A DNA stretch of 64,000 bases from Hybos culiciformis (taxonomy: Eukaryota > Arthropoda > Insecta > Diptera > Hybotidae): positions 6,777,234 through 6,841,233 of the forward strand of contig OZ023273.1 in assembly GCA_964007475.1 (NCBI GenBank). The letters run 5' to 3'. Every line of letters begins with the position of its first letter. Positions within the stretch are counted from its first letter, which is position 1. The notes under the pieces were generated by a model. That model did no database searches and was not told the DNA's origin. It saw only the letters and a program-made list of their open reading frames with translations. The translations under genes were made by a program, and so were the position numbers. Of this stretch, positions 23,201 through 37,548 are shown one piece after another.

Positions 23201-26200
23201 GACTTTGTAACACTTTTTTTTCTATGGAAATTTTTATTGAGATTTTTCGAATAATTTTATAATTCTGATTCTGGCAATTGGGTCTTCAAAGATTTCTACT
23301 TCTTATTTTCATGTACTTCTTCAATACATAAATGGAAAACATAGAATGGTGCAAGAAAGAAATAACTAGTACATACACATACTATAACTTTATACACATA
23401 AAAAAAAGTTTATACAAAAAATTTCTCTATATAAATAATAAATTATAAAACTTCTTGAATTATATAGTTTAAGCTTAAAATCTGGGAAAATTCTTTATAA
23501 AAAAAAGGAAAAAAATTTAAATCAAGAATGAGAAATTTTTAATAAAATTTTTAAATATCAACAAAACAAAAGTCTATGTTAAAAAAATGTATATACATAT
23601 AAAATAAAGTAAAAAAAAAAATGCACAAATCTGAAAAGAAAATATTGAAATTTAAAACATATTTTATGGTTAGGCAAAATGTTTTAAAAAAATCTTGGTA
23701 ACCGCAAAACATTTGGAAGATTTCCAAGCTTTTGCAAGTTATTTGTGCTTTTTTATTTTTGATTTTCTTCTTGAATTTTATTAATGTCATTAATTTTTTT
23801 GTAATAAATTTTATTGTTTTTGATTTATAAGTTTAATCATTGATTAAGGATATTGTCAATTTCAACTTCAAATTTTTTATTTTTATTTGAAGGAGCAAAC
23901 AAAATAAAATACTGAGATAAATATCAAAATTTCGAAAGTATTTTATTTCGTTTTACTAACACCTTCAAACAAAAATACTAAAAAAGCGCAAAATTGTTGT
24001 ATGAAGTTGATTATCTTTGTATATTCTTAATCAATGGTTAAATATATATGTATAACAAAATTTTATTTATATGTGTATATTTTAGATTTTAAGTTTACTT
24101 GTTTATCACCTTACAACAAGGATTCAAAAGTTCAGTATTTATGAAAAATAATTTTTTTAACTTTTTACACCACAATAAAAAAAAATTTCATATCGGCAGG
24201 TCGCAAATAAACAAATAAAACCTCTCAACATATAAAAAGTCTGCGGCAATAGATTTGTAAGAATACGAAATTAAATTAAATTGAATTAAAAATCATGATT
24301 AATATTGAGAATTTTTTTTTTTTTTTAGAAGATAAATAATTGAATGAAGCTGATAAATTAATTTTCTTATTATTCGCGTTCATTCAACCATTAAATTAAT
24401 TCTGAATTGATAAAAAAAAAAAGAAAAACGGAAAAAATTTTTATTGATTGGAATTGGAATATGGTTTAAAAAAAAAAAAAAAAGTAAATAAACAGATTAT
24501 ACTATACCTACGACGTTCCTTTGTTATTGAAATTACATTCAAAAATCTTATGCAAAAAAAAAAATCTTCAAAAATTAAAATAAATCTTATTTTCAACCTT
24601 AAAAAATTTTTCACGGTAATTTTTTTTTCATTCTCCCTTCTAAATTACGAAAAATGTAAATAATTGTAAAACCACAAAAAAAAATTAAAAAATTTCACAC
24701 CCTTGCAATCAACAATATCAACTTTAGGTTTATCGCGCTCTTATTGGTATATTAATTGTTAACAATTTTTTTTTAAAGAAATTTTTGTTTGGAACAAATG
24801 AAAGCTGAAATAAATTTCAAATATTCAAGACAAAAATTAATAAGGTTTTCTTTTTTAAATGGCAGTCTAGAAAAATAAATTAATTAAATTCGAGATATCT
24901 ACAAGAGTGGTATCTTCTAAATATAAACTAATTGTTGTGAAAAAGTTTAATAATGTAAATTAAACCTAAGCCTTCGCATGCAAAATAACTACTAATAGAC
25001 AAAAAGAAAGTTTTCTATTTGAATGCTATTTTAACCAGACTGGTACTTTTGAACAGATAGCACACAACATTAATTTTGTTCCTTACACGAATGCCAACAC
25101 TAAATTTTATATCAACAAAATATATATTATACCAATAACACATTAGGTGTCAACGCGTTCTCGGAGTTGTTAAAACTAGAGAATGACAACAAAAAATTTA
25201 GATAACTCAAAAAGTTATATCTTTCATGTTCATATACGCATATAAAATATTCAGACAAAGTTTTCTTCAAAAATGAATGAATATAAAAAATTGTATGCAA
25301 CTTATTTTAAACTAAATTTAAAGTTTTATGTAAATAGGCTTATTCAAAATAATTTAATTATAACTGATTAATGAAAATGTAATGCATTATGTTGAGTTAT
25401 TATACATATATATTAATGTTTGTTGGTTTTTAGATCATACAACCGAAAAATGAGATGTAATTATCACGTCAAACGTAATTGTGTATTAGAAGTGGTTAAA
25501 ACAGAAGTTATATAAATTCACAAAGAGGGTTATGCAAAGTAAAAAATTAAATCCCTTATTGGCTCTTTCATCTTATAGTTTACATTATTTTAACCACATT
25601 AGTTAAGATTTCTAGATTAATTTAAGTACAGATACAATGTAAAAAATAAAAAAAATAATTAAATTAAGAAAAATAATGTGGAAAATTAAGAATTGTTTGA
25701 AGAAATAAATACAAAAACCCCAACATTTTATTTATTTAATCTTACATTTAAGCGTTGGTTTTTTAAAATATCATTGAATTACATTTAAAAAAAAAGTCAT
25801 CATAGCAAGAAATTTTCGCACCTAATCAAGAAGAAGGAGAAAATAAATCTAAAAAACCAAAAAATTTTGAATTAAAATTAATTATTCTTTATACACTTCA
25901 ATTGTCAATAAAGGTTAGAAAAAAAAAAAAAATAAATAAAAATCATAAAAAGTTAGTAATTTCTTTTACTTTTTCAAAAAATTTCTTGCTTTCAGTTCAT
26001 TAGAGCATAATATTTACAGACATTAGTTTCTAAATGTGCAAGCATTTTTTTTCACTCTGCACAGCTCATACACTTCTATATAGCTGACAATGTAAAACTT
26101 TCCTTAAACATTCATATCTAAATTTTTTTAAGCTTTTTTTATGGTCATCTGATAATAAAAAGAAAAATAAATTATAATAAATTTTTTCATGATGGTGATG

Positions 26201-27861
26201 TAGAGTTTTCTTTTTTTTTTGCTGGACAACAACAACACAGTTCAAATTTTAAATGAACTGGTAATAGAGCAACACAAAATGTAACCCACATAAGTCCAAA
26301 AACATATATGACCCAAATGGGCAAAAAAAATAAAAATTCACTTTTTTGTTGAGTCTGTTTTTGCTAATAATGTTGAAAACTCACAAGTGGATGGTTTTTT
26401 ACTGCTTTATTATTATTATTTTTTTTTTTTGTAATGTTTTTTGATGTGAACTTGAACAAACAGTTTATAATGTTGAATTAATTTTCATTTACAAAAAGAA
26501 AAGTGCAAAATTCGGTCGAATTAATATCAAAAGCATAAAATTTTATGATGGTCAAAGAAAAGTAAATTTATTTTTAATGAGAAAAATTCCAAAATATTAT
26601 ATTCTAATTGGGAAAATAAAATTTTCTCAAGGAAATTTTATTTTTTTTTTAACTTAATGAAAATACTAACGAGTTATTTTTTAATATATCTAATCGAGAA
26701 AAGATTGTAAGAAAACTGACATAATCATAAATTGGATATTATTTGTGAAGTATAATTTCTTAAAATCAAGTTTAGAATATCATTAAAATATTGTTGTAAT
26801 GATGTTTTTTGTAAAATTTAACATAAAAAAAAACACATAGAGATATTTTTTTACAAAACAACGTCATTTTGAGATCTAAACGATTCAAAACAAAAAAGCT
26901 GTTAAGAACGGAAATTTTGAATTTAAATCAATTTTTATATAAAGTTATAATTTATATTTAAGAAATGTTTTCAAACATAAAGACGCTACTGATGTTAGGT
27001 CGTTGCAAAACAGAATTCAACATTTTTCTTATTAATATACGAATAAACAATCTTGTGTCATTTTATTTTAAATAAGATATGTACTGCGATTTCTTTTATA
27101 TTAAAGATATTTAGTTTCTTTAAGTTCAAAATTAATTGCGATTCAAAATTAGTATTTAGAATTTGGAACAACGATCTCCCAGAAATTTGTTGTATTTATA
27201 GTTCGAGAAAATGTTTTCTTACAGATGATACATAATTTATATGCACAACATTGTACATAGATAAATTTGTTTTTTTTTTGTGTTTAAATTTCTTTTTCCA
27301 CCGAAACTTTACTCTTTCTAAAACCATAAGTTAATTCTCATCATAAATATAGGTTGAATTATTTGTCGGCAAAATTTTATTAAAAAATTTTATTAACATT
27401 TTGGCATATATGAATAATCAGTTTTTAGGTTTTATTAATATACTCATCATAATTATGTTGTATGAAATTTAATTCTTTTTTTTTTTTAATTTTTTTTATT
27501 TTTATTAAAACTTTAGCATGTGTGTATGTTTATAGATTTTCTTCTGAGCTTTTTCAATTTTCAGCTTAGGGCAAATATAAAAACATGTAATAAAAACAGG
27601 TGAAGCATTTTATTAAATATATGATTTTATTCCCTCCAAAAAAATAAATTATTAAATTTAATTGGGTTAGGTTTGTGAATCTGTTAAAAATATCTATTGC
27701 AGAGTACTAAAAATTTTAGGTTTGCGAATCTCATTTACAACAATAATAATATTTGATGAGCAAGTAGAATGTTGTTAAAAAAGAGCAAAACATCTGGAAA
27801 ATAGTCGCAATCAAAGCGAAAATATATTCAAGCTGACTGGTGAATTCACGATAAAGAAAGT
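20234..27861. other. Large first intron, segment 1
   Basis: AT-rich, mostly simple sequence. A slightly more complex stretch lies at about 20640-20870 but has no open frame worth calling. Short AAT runs occur near 22930. No gene is recognised. Confidence 0.5.
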
Positions 27862-27870
27862 TCAAAATTA

Positions 27871-28165
27871 GGGGGGGGCAGACAGTTGCCCAAATGAAAT
27901 TTGACAATCTGACATTTGCCCAAGAACATTTGACAATCTGACATTTGCCAATCCGATATTTGAGTCCTCCGTTCCTTTTCACACCTTTTCCAAATTGAAA
28001 CAAATTTATTTCCAACTTTATGGGTAAATTTTTTCAAAAAAGAAAAGTTTTTTTTTAACTGAGTATAAGTTTTGTTAAATTAAAAAACTGGCCAAATGTC
28101 AGATTGGCAAATGTCTGTGGGCAAATGTCATATTGTCAAATGTCATTTGGGCAACTGTCCGGGAA
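27871..28165. mobile_element. Small Foldback/MULE-like element with 9-bp TSD
   Basis: The left arm begins with a G-run, CAGACAGTTGCCCAAATG. The right arm read in reverse begins TTCCCGGACAGTTGCCCAAATG-like. Each arm is built from repeated AATCTGACATTTGCC units, so the arms are internally repetitive as in Foldback elements. TCAAAATTA occurs directly on both sides (27862-27870 and 28166-28174). A 9-bp duplication fits Foldback and MULE insertions. The short middle has no coding sequence. Confidence 0.75.
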
Positions 28166-28174
28166 TCAAAATTA

Positions 28175-29239
28175 GTTATAATTACAAAAGAATAAAAATT
28201 TACGCAACAGTGCTATACGGTTTATGTTAAAAGATAAATGATAAAGATAAATGATTCGACTGAAGTTACGATTAATTAGATTATTTTGAACTTATTTAAA
28301 GGTTTAAATAAGGACGAATCTGTACATGGTGTAAATGCAATACCATGTTCAAAATAAATCATTGTAAACAATTATTCTTAATAAAGTTTATTGTCTTTTA
28401 AGTACATTGAATATAAAAAAGGATACAAAGATTATAAATATATAAGAATATTATATTTCAGTCTAGCATTGAAAATATATATTCCGTTATAGAAATTAAT
28501 AGAATTTTCATTTAATTATAATACATATAATACTTATAGATATATATTTTAAATTATTGTATATCTTTTCTTTTGTCAGTTTTCTATTCAAAAATTTAAT
28601 ATTATGCGTGTTCAAAAACTAGAAACTAATCTTAATTGAATTTTCTTACAAGAAAAATATTATATATTTTTACGTCAAATTCTCATTTAAATATTAACAT
28701 ATTTTCATTTGTTCGCTGCTGTATGAAGAAAATTATAATTAAATAATAAACGTTTTGTCTTCACGGCCTGATTTTTATAATGTTATGTGCAAAAATTATC
28801 ATAATTTGACTTGAAAATATACGTTTGTATATGTACATATGTGATTTGCGAACAATAAAAAACAAACTTTTACTTACTTAGGTATTATTAAGGAAATTAC
28901 AATACATAATTTATGTATACATATATATATTAAGTATATTTTTATTAAATCGAACCTGTAATTTGGTTAAAATTTCATTCAACCATTACATAAAGCAGAA
29001 TCATTGTAATTTTGAGGAGCACTGACTGCTACAATTTTAATTAATTAATTTTATATATGTTTTTGATTTATTTTATTTTTTTTTGTTAATTTAAATTACA
29101 TGGTTAAATATCCGATTAAAATTAATTCAAAAGAAAATTTATATTGATTAGGAATGCATCGAGATAAAAAAAAAAGTGAAATTAAAGGTTAAATTAATAC
29201 GACCCCAAGATAGTCTTCTTGGCGCATATACATCTATGG
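28175..29239. other. Large first intron, segment 2
   Basis: AT-rich intron between two transposon relics. Nothing recognised. Confidence 0.55.
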
Positions 29240-29241
29240 TA

Positions 29242-29788
29242 CAGGCATACCTCGATTAACGCTACCTCTTTTAGCGCTGTTTCGCAATAGCGCTCTTTTG
29301 ATTTTTTGAAAAAAAAATTTTTTTTCAACTTTAAAATATTTTTTAAAACGTTTTATTTTTCTAATTTCATATTTATAATTCTTGGAACCCCTCTTTTTCA
29401 AAATTTCAAAAATAATTATGATTCGGGAAATCCTAAATATCAAAAATCATCAAATAATTATAATTCGGGAAATCCTAATGTGAAATTTTGTATTAATTGT
29501 TCATTCGAATAGTGATACAAATAGTTTTATTGTTTTGTTATAGCTATGTATTGAATTCTAATTTAGTTTCTAATTTTAAAAAAAAATATAAATGAATTAA
29601 AAAAAAATTTCAAAAAAAAATACAATTTTTATTTATTTTTGACTTCATAAAGTACCAAAAAAAAATTGGTCAGGAACGTAACCATATATTTTCCTGTAAA
29701 TAGCACCTCTTTTAACGCTGTTTCTGTTAACGCTCAATTTTCAGCAATTTTCAGGAACGCATCATGAGCGCTAAACGAGGTATGCCTG
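29242..29788. mobile_element. Tigger/pogo-like non-autonomous element, TA-flanked
   Basis: The left end is CAGGCATACCTCGATTAACG and the right end, as reverse complement, CAGGCATACCTCGTTTAGCG. TA flanks both sides (29240-29241 and 29789-29790). The end sequence closely resembles the CAGGCATACCTCG start known from Tigger elements of the pogo branch of Tc1/mariner. A 26-bp direct repeat (29411-29436 and 29453-29478, period 42) lies inside. No transposase is present. Confidence 0.85.
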
Positions 29789-29790
29789 TA

Positions 29791-32700
29791 TTTAACGATG
29801 AAGCTTAGTGCTGAAAGCTTTTTTGTACGAAAATGAAAATCAATTATTTTAAATTTCCATGATCATCAAGTTTAATGTTTATACGCAGATCTTATTTATC
29901 AGATTCTAAACTAATATTTCTTTTGTGGCGACGAATTAATTTTTCCATAGATTGACAAAAAAAAAATTATATAAAATTTAAAATATAAAAAAAAAAAATT
30001 GATTTATTTTATTGGTTCCAGTACCAAAGATATAATAATTTTATTTTTTTCGAAATAAATAAATTTATAAGTCATGATTTTTCATAAAAAATGCCACTCC
30101 CTTAACTTAATGAAAAATGAAGATTTATAATGCGAATAACTTCATTGTAATACCATTTTAGTAATTTTTCTTATGTTTCTAATAAAATAAAAAAAATAAA
30201 ATAAAAAATTTTTTTCCTTCAATTTATATACATTTTTCAAGAAATTAGAACTTCACGTAGAGAACATTAATCGTACATTATTCATTTATGAGTTATTAAC
30301 ATAAAGAATTATTTTCTTAGAATTTTCTTTAATTTTTTTTTATTTTTTTTTCTCTCTTCTTGTTATTTTCTTTTCTATTATTAAGAGATTTCCGTTTGCA
30401 ATTTTCCTGGCAATATTACATATATTTTTAGTACAGAATTATAATATTTTCTGTATATGTACATAGATTTTCTTTTTTTTATCGAACAACGAAATACAAT
30501 ATACATATAATAAAATGTACGTAATTTTTATGTACATAATTTTATTTATACATATATATAAATTTATATAATAATAGTTCTATATATACTTAATACAAGT
30601 TACAAACAGAAAAAAAAAAAACTAAAATTAAATAAATTATACATAAAGTTTTTCCCATTTTTTTGTCTGGTGGGCAAAATTTAAACCATTTCCAATGAAT
30701 ATCATTTAAAATAATTGGCACAAAACAAGTAAAGAAAAACGAAAAAAAAAAAAAAGAATTCTACAACTTAACTGTGTTTTTCGTAATGAATTTAAAGCAA
30801 TGAATAAACAAGCAAGGATAATTTCTAAAAAGGATAATAACTACTTTGTTTGATTTATTTCACTAAAAATTAAAGGAAAAGAGTAAAAAAAACTTTTTCC
30901 CTATATATTTTATTGCTTTTGATAAGCAAAAAAAAAGCGTAGGAATAATAATATAAGAAAAAAGAAAAAAAAAAAAGAAAAGTTTTTACTCAGTTTTCTT
31001 TTTCCTATACTTTGTTTTTCTTATATTATTATTATGTGAAAAAAAGTTTTAATATTATTTTTAAAAGCGTGACAATTGCTCAATAGAAATTGTGAATATA
31101 TAAATTTATATCTAATAAATTTTCGAAAAATATTATTATTTTTTTTTTAGTTTATTTTAATATAATATAAATGTTTCTAAAATAAAAAAAAAATGGAAAC
31201 AAAAACATTTACCAAAATTATTATTTAGTACTTAAATAAAGAATATTCGAACTTCGAAATTTAATATAAGAATAACTTTTCCTCCTTTATATCAATCACA
31301 TAACATTTAGCTTGTCTTGATCATAGTACATTATAGATAGAATAGTACATTATAGTAAAGTACACTGAATCTATAGTTATAAGTTATTTTTCCAAGTAGT
31401 ATTATAATATTATAATATTTGCATTCAGTAAATGAAATGAAGTGAAAAATTGCAATAACAAATAGAGTTTAGTAGTTCAACCCATTAAGTGCATTAAAAA
31501 TGTGACAATAAATCGACCCATACAATATTGACCACAATACCAAAAACATGTATTTTATAAATTTAGGAACTCTAAGATCTAGTATAAACTTTTCAATAAC
31601 ATTATTATTATAGGAAAATTTTTTTTTAATCTTATTTTGTAATACGAAATATAATAATTTTCGGACATAGAATAGTATTTCATTATTTTTTAATCAAATT
31701 CATTAAATTTACTTTTTAAATCAAAATTCAAAGGAAATATCTACATATTTTAAAAACAAAATTTCAGGTACTTTTATTCATAAAATATAAATATCTTATA
31801 CCTACCAAAACAAAAAAAAAAATTTTTTTACATGCATGTAGTATGTATTTTTAATTTTATGCATACATTTTTGCTATTATTTGTCATAAATTGGCTTTTT
31901 GGATGATTGTTAAAGTGTACACATAAGATAAAAAAGTACGTTTCAAAAGCAAAATACATAGTATAGGTATGCTTCAAGAAAACAAGGAATAAATTGAAAT
32001 CCTTTTGGAAAATAAATATTACTCATATATTATCCTTAAAATGCAAATATTAAAAGCCATCTGTTGGTTATCTCATCCATCAGATTTGGAGAAGAAAAAA
32101 ACAAAAAAAAAAAAAAAACCATAAGCTTAAAATTCCTTCTCAAAAATTTTTTATATATACATATACACAAAAATATCCAAGGACTGACAAAATATTTTTC
32201 AATAATATACGAGAACCCTTTTTTGCTTCTTTATTTTTTGCAAAAAAATTTCCATAAAACAATTTAGATTATTCAAACTAACTAAAAAGAAAATAAATAA
32301 TAAAATCTATTCATGTAAATGAAGTGAATTCTGTTTCTTTTTGATGGAAGAAAATTTCACTTGAGAAAACAACGATATATTTTTTATTGAATTTTGAATA
32401 TGTCACGAAAAAATTAGACATTAATATTTTTAAATTTTATATTCTTGAAAAAACCAAAAGACATTGAATATTATAAAGTTAAGGTTTTGACAATATGATA
32501 GTGTGCTCTGAAATAATAATTCGTCGTAATCGTAAATTGCAATTACAAACATAGTCCAACTTAAGTAGAGCTGATTGCTTTAGTTGTATTGTATTGTTTC
32601 CAACATTTGCTTGTATCTTTCAGGTACTCTTTTTGTTTCCACCATTCGCCTTAAAACTGTCAGTATAAAAAGTCATAATTTCTTTCAAATAAAAGAATTC

Positions 32701-35700
32701 CAATCTTTTTGTTATCAATTTTCAGGTCCGCCCTCAAAACAATATGGTTAACTTACTCTATCAGACAGCAAAATAATTTTATGTTTATGTATGTTGTATT
32801 ATAAACTGTTAAACAAAATTTATACTGAAAAGTTTTTACTGTACATATATACATTTTGGATACCACAATATTTATTATTTATTTTTTTTTGAAAAAAAAA
32901 AAAAAAAATTTATTGTAAAACAATTTAAAAAATTACATTTTATCTATAGTTAAGTTATTATATTATTCTTTTGCAACATAGGAAGATTATTTAAAACTAT
33001 CATTTATGTACATATTATATTCCATTCTATTTACAGAGTCCTGTTCTTTAGAATAAAATATAATTTGAATTATTAAACTAATTTTTACTTGTTTACTTTA
33101 TTTTGAAAAAAATAAAAATAAAAAATAAACTTTAAAAAATAATTTTGAATCTTAAATTCTCTGATCTAATTTTTATTCTAAATTTCGGTTTATATATTTA
33201 TGTATTTATGAAATAAAATAAATAAAATGTTCAAATGCGTGACAAAAACAAATTTCTCAGAAAACTTTTGTTATTATTTTGTTATTTTTGTTGGCTACAT
33301 GAATTTTGTTTTTTTTTATCTAAGATTGGGTCGTGAATTTTCATTTCAATATAAATGTACCTACATACTCCCTTACGTTTGCATTTTTGATAATGAGAAT
33401 TATAGAAACATTAAAAATTACAAATGTACAGCTCTCTCCAAATGTATATAGCTAAACTATTATTCCGAAGAGAACTATTTTTAGATATTATTAAATTAGC
33501 TATATATACAAAGTTCTTTACGGTGTAACATTAGATTTTGTTATTAAATTTTATTTCGATGTTTATTTTGTTTGCCCAACACTTTCGGATCTTTAATGAA
33601 GATTTTCATGCATGAAGAAAAATCTTTCTTGAAATATTACCATATTGAAACTAAATAACAAATATGTGTTCACCCAAAACGAATAAAAAATAAAAAAAAA
33701 ATATGTATATAAAAGTATATCTAAATAAATTGAATTGCCTTCTGGCTAACTTTCAGGTAAATAAAATATTCATCCATCCATGAACGAAATACAATCAAGA
33801 TGATAAAAAATGTTTATCCTTTATTATATACATATATGAAATGTGTATAATATGGAAAGGGTAATAAAAACAAAAAATACATGAATATACATAATGTTTT
33901 ATATAAATTGAATAAAGGATCTTTAAAATCTCATTTTTATCGTATCATAAAGTCCGTCTATCTTCTATTTTATGTTTCTAGATAATTTAAAAAAAAATAT
34001 ATAGAATTTCTAAAAATACTGAATACAATATCTTCAACATTTTTTATGTTTACATTGTTGTGTATAGTATACGTAGTATAAGTAATATAATCTATACAGT
34101 ATTTTTTTCAGATACACTAGAGACTAAAATACAATATGTGTCTCAGCTTTTGTTAAAAAAAAATAATTTAAATGAATGAAAAAAAATGAATTAAAATTTT
34201 TTTTTTTGACAAGTTGGATCATAAGAGGCAATTTTGGAATCATGATTAAGTATGTATAGTTAAATGATTTTGTATTTTTTGATTCTTTATGCTATAACGC
34301 TAGAGTATAAATAGAAACTCGTAACAAGTTTTCTTAAATTCATTACATATATGATGTAATATTTCAATAAATTCATTTTAGACTAGTTTTTAATTTTTTC
34401 AATAATATTTAATGAAAAATATTTTTATATATTAATTTCTCTTTTAATTGCTATCGTGAGAATTGTTATTATTTGACAATAAAATCAATTTTTATTTTCG
34501 TATTTTGTATCTGTTACTTTATGATTATATTCGAATATAATACAGTGTAACATAGAGTGAAATCTAATGAAAACTATGGGGATGATTTAAGAAATAATAA
34601 AATTCATAGATATTTTGTCAAATCCCAAATTTCCTATATATTATCTCGGTTACAGTTATATAAATATAATACTTTATTATATGAATTAAATTTATGCGTT
34701 TACGTAAAACAATAAGAAAAAGATAATGCAAGAGTACAATATTGTGAACATGGTTAATTATACATAGTAAAACAAATGAATTAATTTAAATTCAAAACTA
34801 TTATAAGTTACATCATTAATTCTAATTATTTTTCTATTAAAATTATTAATTAGATATTGCTAGTTAAAGTTTACAACCAAAGAGTATATTACTTACCATT
34901 TTACCTAAAGAGTAATTCAAACAACTTTAAAAACGACTATAACTTTATCTCTTGATATGATTCTGTCTCGCGCTAAGACAAAACAGACAGAACAAATTAG
35001 GGTAACTATATAGTACGAAATATTTTATATCATTTGTTCCACTTAATGTAAAAAAAAATGTACTTTAATTAAAAATTATCTCAGTAATAAAATTAATTTA
35101 TCGGTTGGACACTTAAAAAGTATAACTTTTTTTTTTTGCTTACGGCTATAAGAAATTTCATATTTCATATATCCGCCAAATTATCACAGAATTAAAGAAT
35201 TATTTTCTTTTATTTCTCTTTTTCTTATCAATTTTTAATAATTTTTGTAAGAAAAAAAAAACTTAATAAATCCCAAACTTATTATATTTCCGACCTTCAG
35301 GCATACGCATTACTTAACTATATTCATTTTGGATATTTTTGTTTTTGAAAATTTTATTTTTTTAGTCCCAATAAGTTTTTATTCCTTCACAACAAGAGAG
35401 AAGAAGAGTAAGAAAAAAATAAATTAATGTATATACAAGACAAAGATATAAAAATTTTAAATTCCCAAAGAAAATTATAAAGTTTGGTTTTTCTTTTATC
35501 ATCAAAAATGTAAAACCAAACAGAGAAAAATTTAATAATTTACATATTTATATTAAAAGATATATTGTTTATACACATAAATATAATATTTTAAGTTTGT
35601 GTTTTTTTTTTTGACTTTGTTTTATTCAAAGTTCAATACGAAAATATGCATAAAGATTAGAACAAAAATAAAATTAAAATTTTGAAAACTGAGACGACTA

Positions 35701-36784
35701 ATTTAATTTTAACTTCCTTGCAAACAGTTAAGAAATATTGAATCGAAATATTGCGTAAAACTAAATTATAAATGAAATATTAACTTCAGCAAGGATAGAT
35801 ACAGATTTTACTTAGATATTAAAATTTTTCATTTTGTATAGAAGTTAATAAAAATATTAACACATTAATTATTGCCTGTATTTCAAAATATAAAATTAAA
35901 AGTTAAAAAGCTACAAATTAATAAAATTATGTTTCAAATTTCCAAATATGAATTTTATTGACATTGATCTCTTCGCTATTGACCATGCTTTTGTTCGATC
36001 ACCATCATAATTAGTATATGGAAAAATTGTACTAATGACATTATGAATTCAATATTATCCGTTTCATTTGAAAATAATTTTTATTTTCTGCCCTGCCCTG
36101 GGAAACCTAAAATTAAAATTTTCTAACGAATCTGAAAATTTTTAATGAGGTTTTTTCTTTTTTGTATTAAATTTATTACGTATTATTTAAGTCTTCTTTC
36201 GCTTCATTTTATTTCTATCTGAATTGTACATAAACATTTAAAAAAAAAATTAATTGAAAAATACAGTAAGTTTTACTCGGATTATGTTTAACAAAAAAAT
36301 GAAAGCCATTAAATGGAATAAAAAAATAAAATAATTTTTTTTTTTTTAATTAATGTTTCATGAATGAAATAGTTTCTTTTTCCTTTAGTTTGAAGATTAA
36401 TATAAAGTTTTCCTTTATTTTATCCCTAAAAAAAAAAAAAAATTCCTCAAACCATGGTTAACATTTTTTTTTTGCTTATTGAAATTAAAAATTATTTTTC
36501 ATATTAATTTGTATTTTGTTTTTTAACATTAGTCAGGATTTCAGATCTTATAGCTCTTGTAAATTAACAAGTTTTTAAATATTTAATTAATTTCGAATTT
36601 TATATTAAAATTTGTTTTATGACTGTTTGTAGTTCTTGGTTTTAACAAAATGTTTAAAGATGGTAAAGATGTGGTGCTTATAAATATCTAATAAACTTTC
36701 TTATATTAGAAAAACTCAAATTTTTCCAATCAAACTTGTCGATAAGAAATCGAAAAACATACAAGCAATACTCGTACCCGTGCA
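29791..36784. other. Large first intron, segment 3
   Basis: AT-rich with many A/T homopolymers and short TATA runs. I find no splice-supported coding sequence, structural RNA or transposon ends here. Confidence 0.5.
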
Positions 36785-36988
36785 TACACAGAAAAAAATT
36801 TGCTCGTACTAATAACTAAATAATTCGTTAAAATCAACGAAAAATTCGTTATTTTGGCTACAACGAACATTTCGTTGAAAAAAGCTCGTAGTTCGTTAAA
36901 AAAGTTCGTTATAGCCCAAAACCAAAAACCTTTCAAATTCTTCAGCAAAAACACCGCAAATACGAAAGAAAAAATTTACTAGACTAAA

Positions 36989-37230
36989 TTTTTTTTTTTA
37001 TTTATTTAATTTTTTATTTATTATTTATTTTTTTATTTTCTTTTTTCTTTTTTTTTTTTTATTTTTTTTTTTTTTTTATTTATTTATTTTTATTTTTATT
37101 TTATTTATTTATTTTTATTTTTATTTTATTTATTTTTTTTATTTATTATAATTTTTTTTATTTATGTTTCTATTTTTTTTATTTATTTTTTAAATTTTTT
37201 TATTTAAATTTTTTTTTAATAATTTTTTTT
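36989..37230. repeat. TTTA/TTTTTA-rich low-complexity tract
   Basis: Almost uninterrupted T with spaced A (TTTATTTATT-like). On the minus strand it is an A-rich tail following the tRNA-like sequence. Confidence 0.85.
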
Positions 37231-37232
37231 AT

Positions 37233-37303
37233 GCCCGCTTGTGGCTTCGAACCACTGTCCTAAACATTGCAATCAATCAACTCTGCCACTGAGCTATGAA
37301 CTA
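37233..37303 (-). other. tRNA-like sequence with intact A and B boxes (SINE head or tRNA pseudogene)
   Basis: On the minus strand TAGCTCAGTGG (37297-37287) fits the Pol III A box and GGTTCGAAGCC (37253-37243) fits the B box, about 33 bp apart. The T-arm GTGG-TTCGAAG-CCAC can pair. The acceptor ends do not pair, so this is not a functional tRNA gene. It is followed downstream, on the same strand, by an A-rich tract of about 240 bp, as in tRNA-derived SINEs. It lies wholly inside the TIR element at 36787-37546. Confidence 0.7.
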
Positions 37304-37548
37304 AATTTACGGCAATGTGTCAAATGGAAAATATAAGTTCTGTATGGATTGAAATTTTTGTTTCCCGTATTTAACGATAACGAACTTTTTTAACGAGTAC
37401 TAAAAATGAAAAATATGTTCGTAATAAGAAAATAAACGAAATTTACGTTACAAAAACGTAATTATTCATTATTTTTCGTTATCTTAACGAGAATGTCATT
37501 AACGAACTTTTTTGACGTAATGAGTACGAGCAAATTTTTTTCTGTGTA

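Larger units (their letters stand above)
36787..37546. mobile_element. TA-flanked TIR element carrying a tRNA-like promoter
   Basis: The left end is CACAGAAAAAAATTTGCTCG and the right end, as reverse complement, CACAGAAAAAAATTTGCTCG: about 23 bp of perfect inverted repeat including the next bases. TA lies on both sides. Further in, both arms share AACGAA / TTCGTT-rich sequence (36830-36915 and 37370-37530), so pairing extends imperfectly. The centre holds a roughly 240-bp TTTA-rich tract (36989-37230) and a tRNA-like sequence. The 760-bp length without coding sequence marks it as non-autonomous. Confidence 0.8.

Noticed and set aside
33227..33451. 74-aa plus-strand frame with several cysteines
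   Set aside because: No signal peptide, cysteine spacing matches no toxin or peptide family, and no splice signals frame it.
37233..37303. Functional tRNA gene
   Set aside because: A and B boxes are good but the acceptor stem does not pair and it is followed by an A-rich tail inside a transposon-like element.
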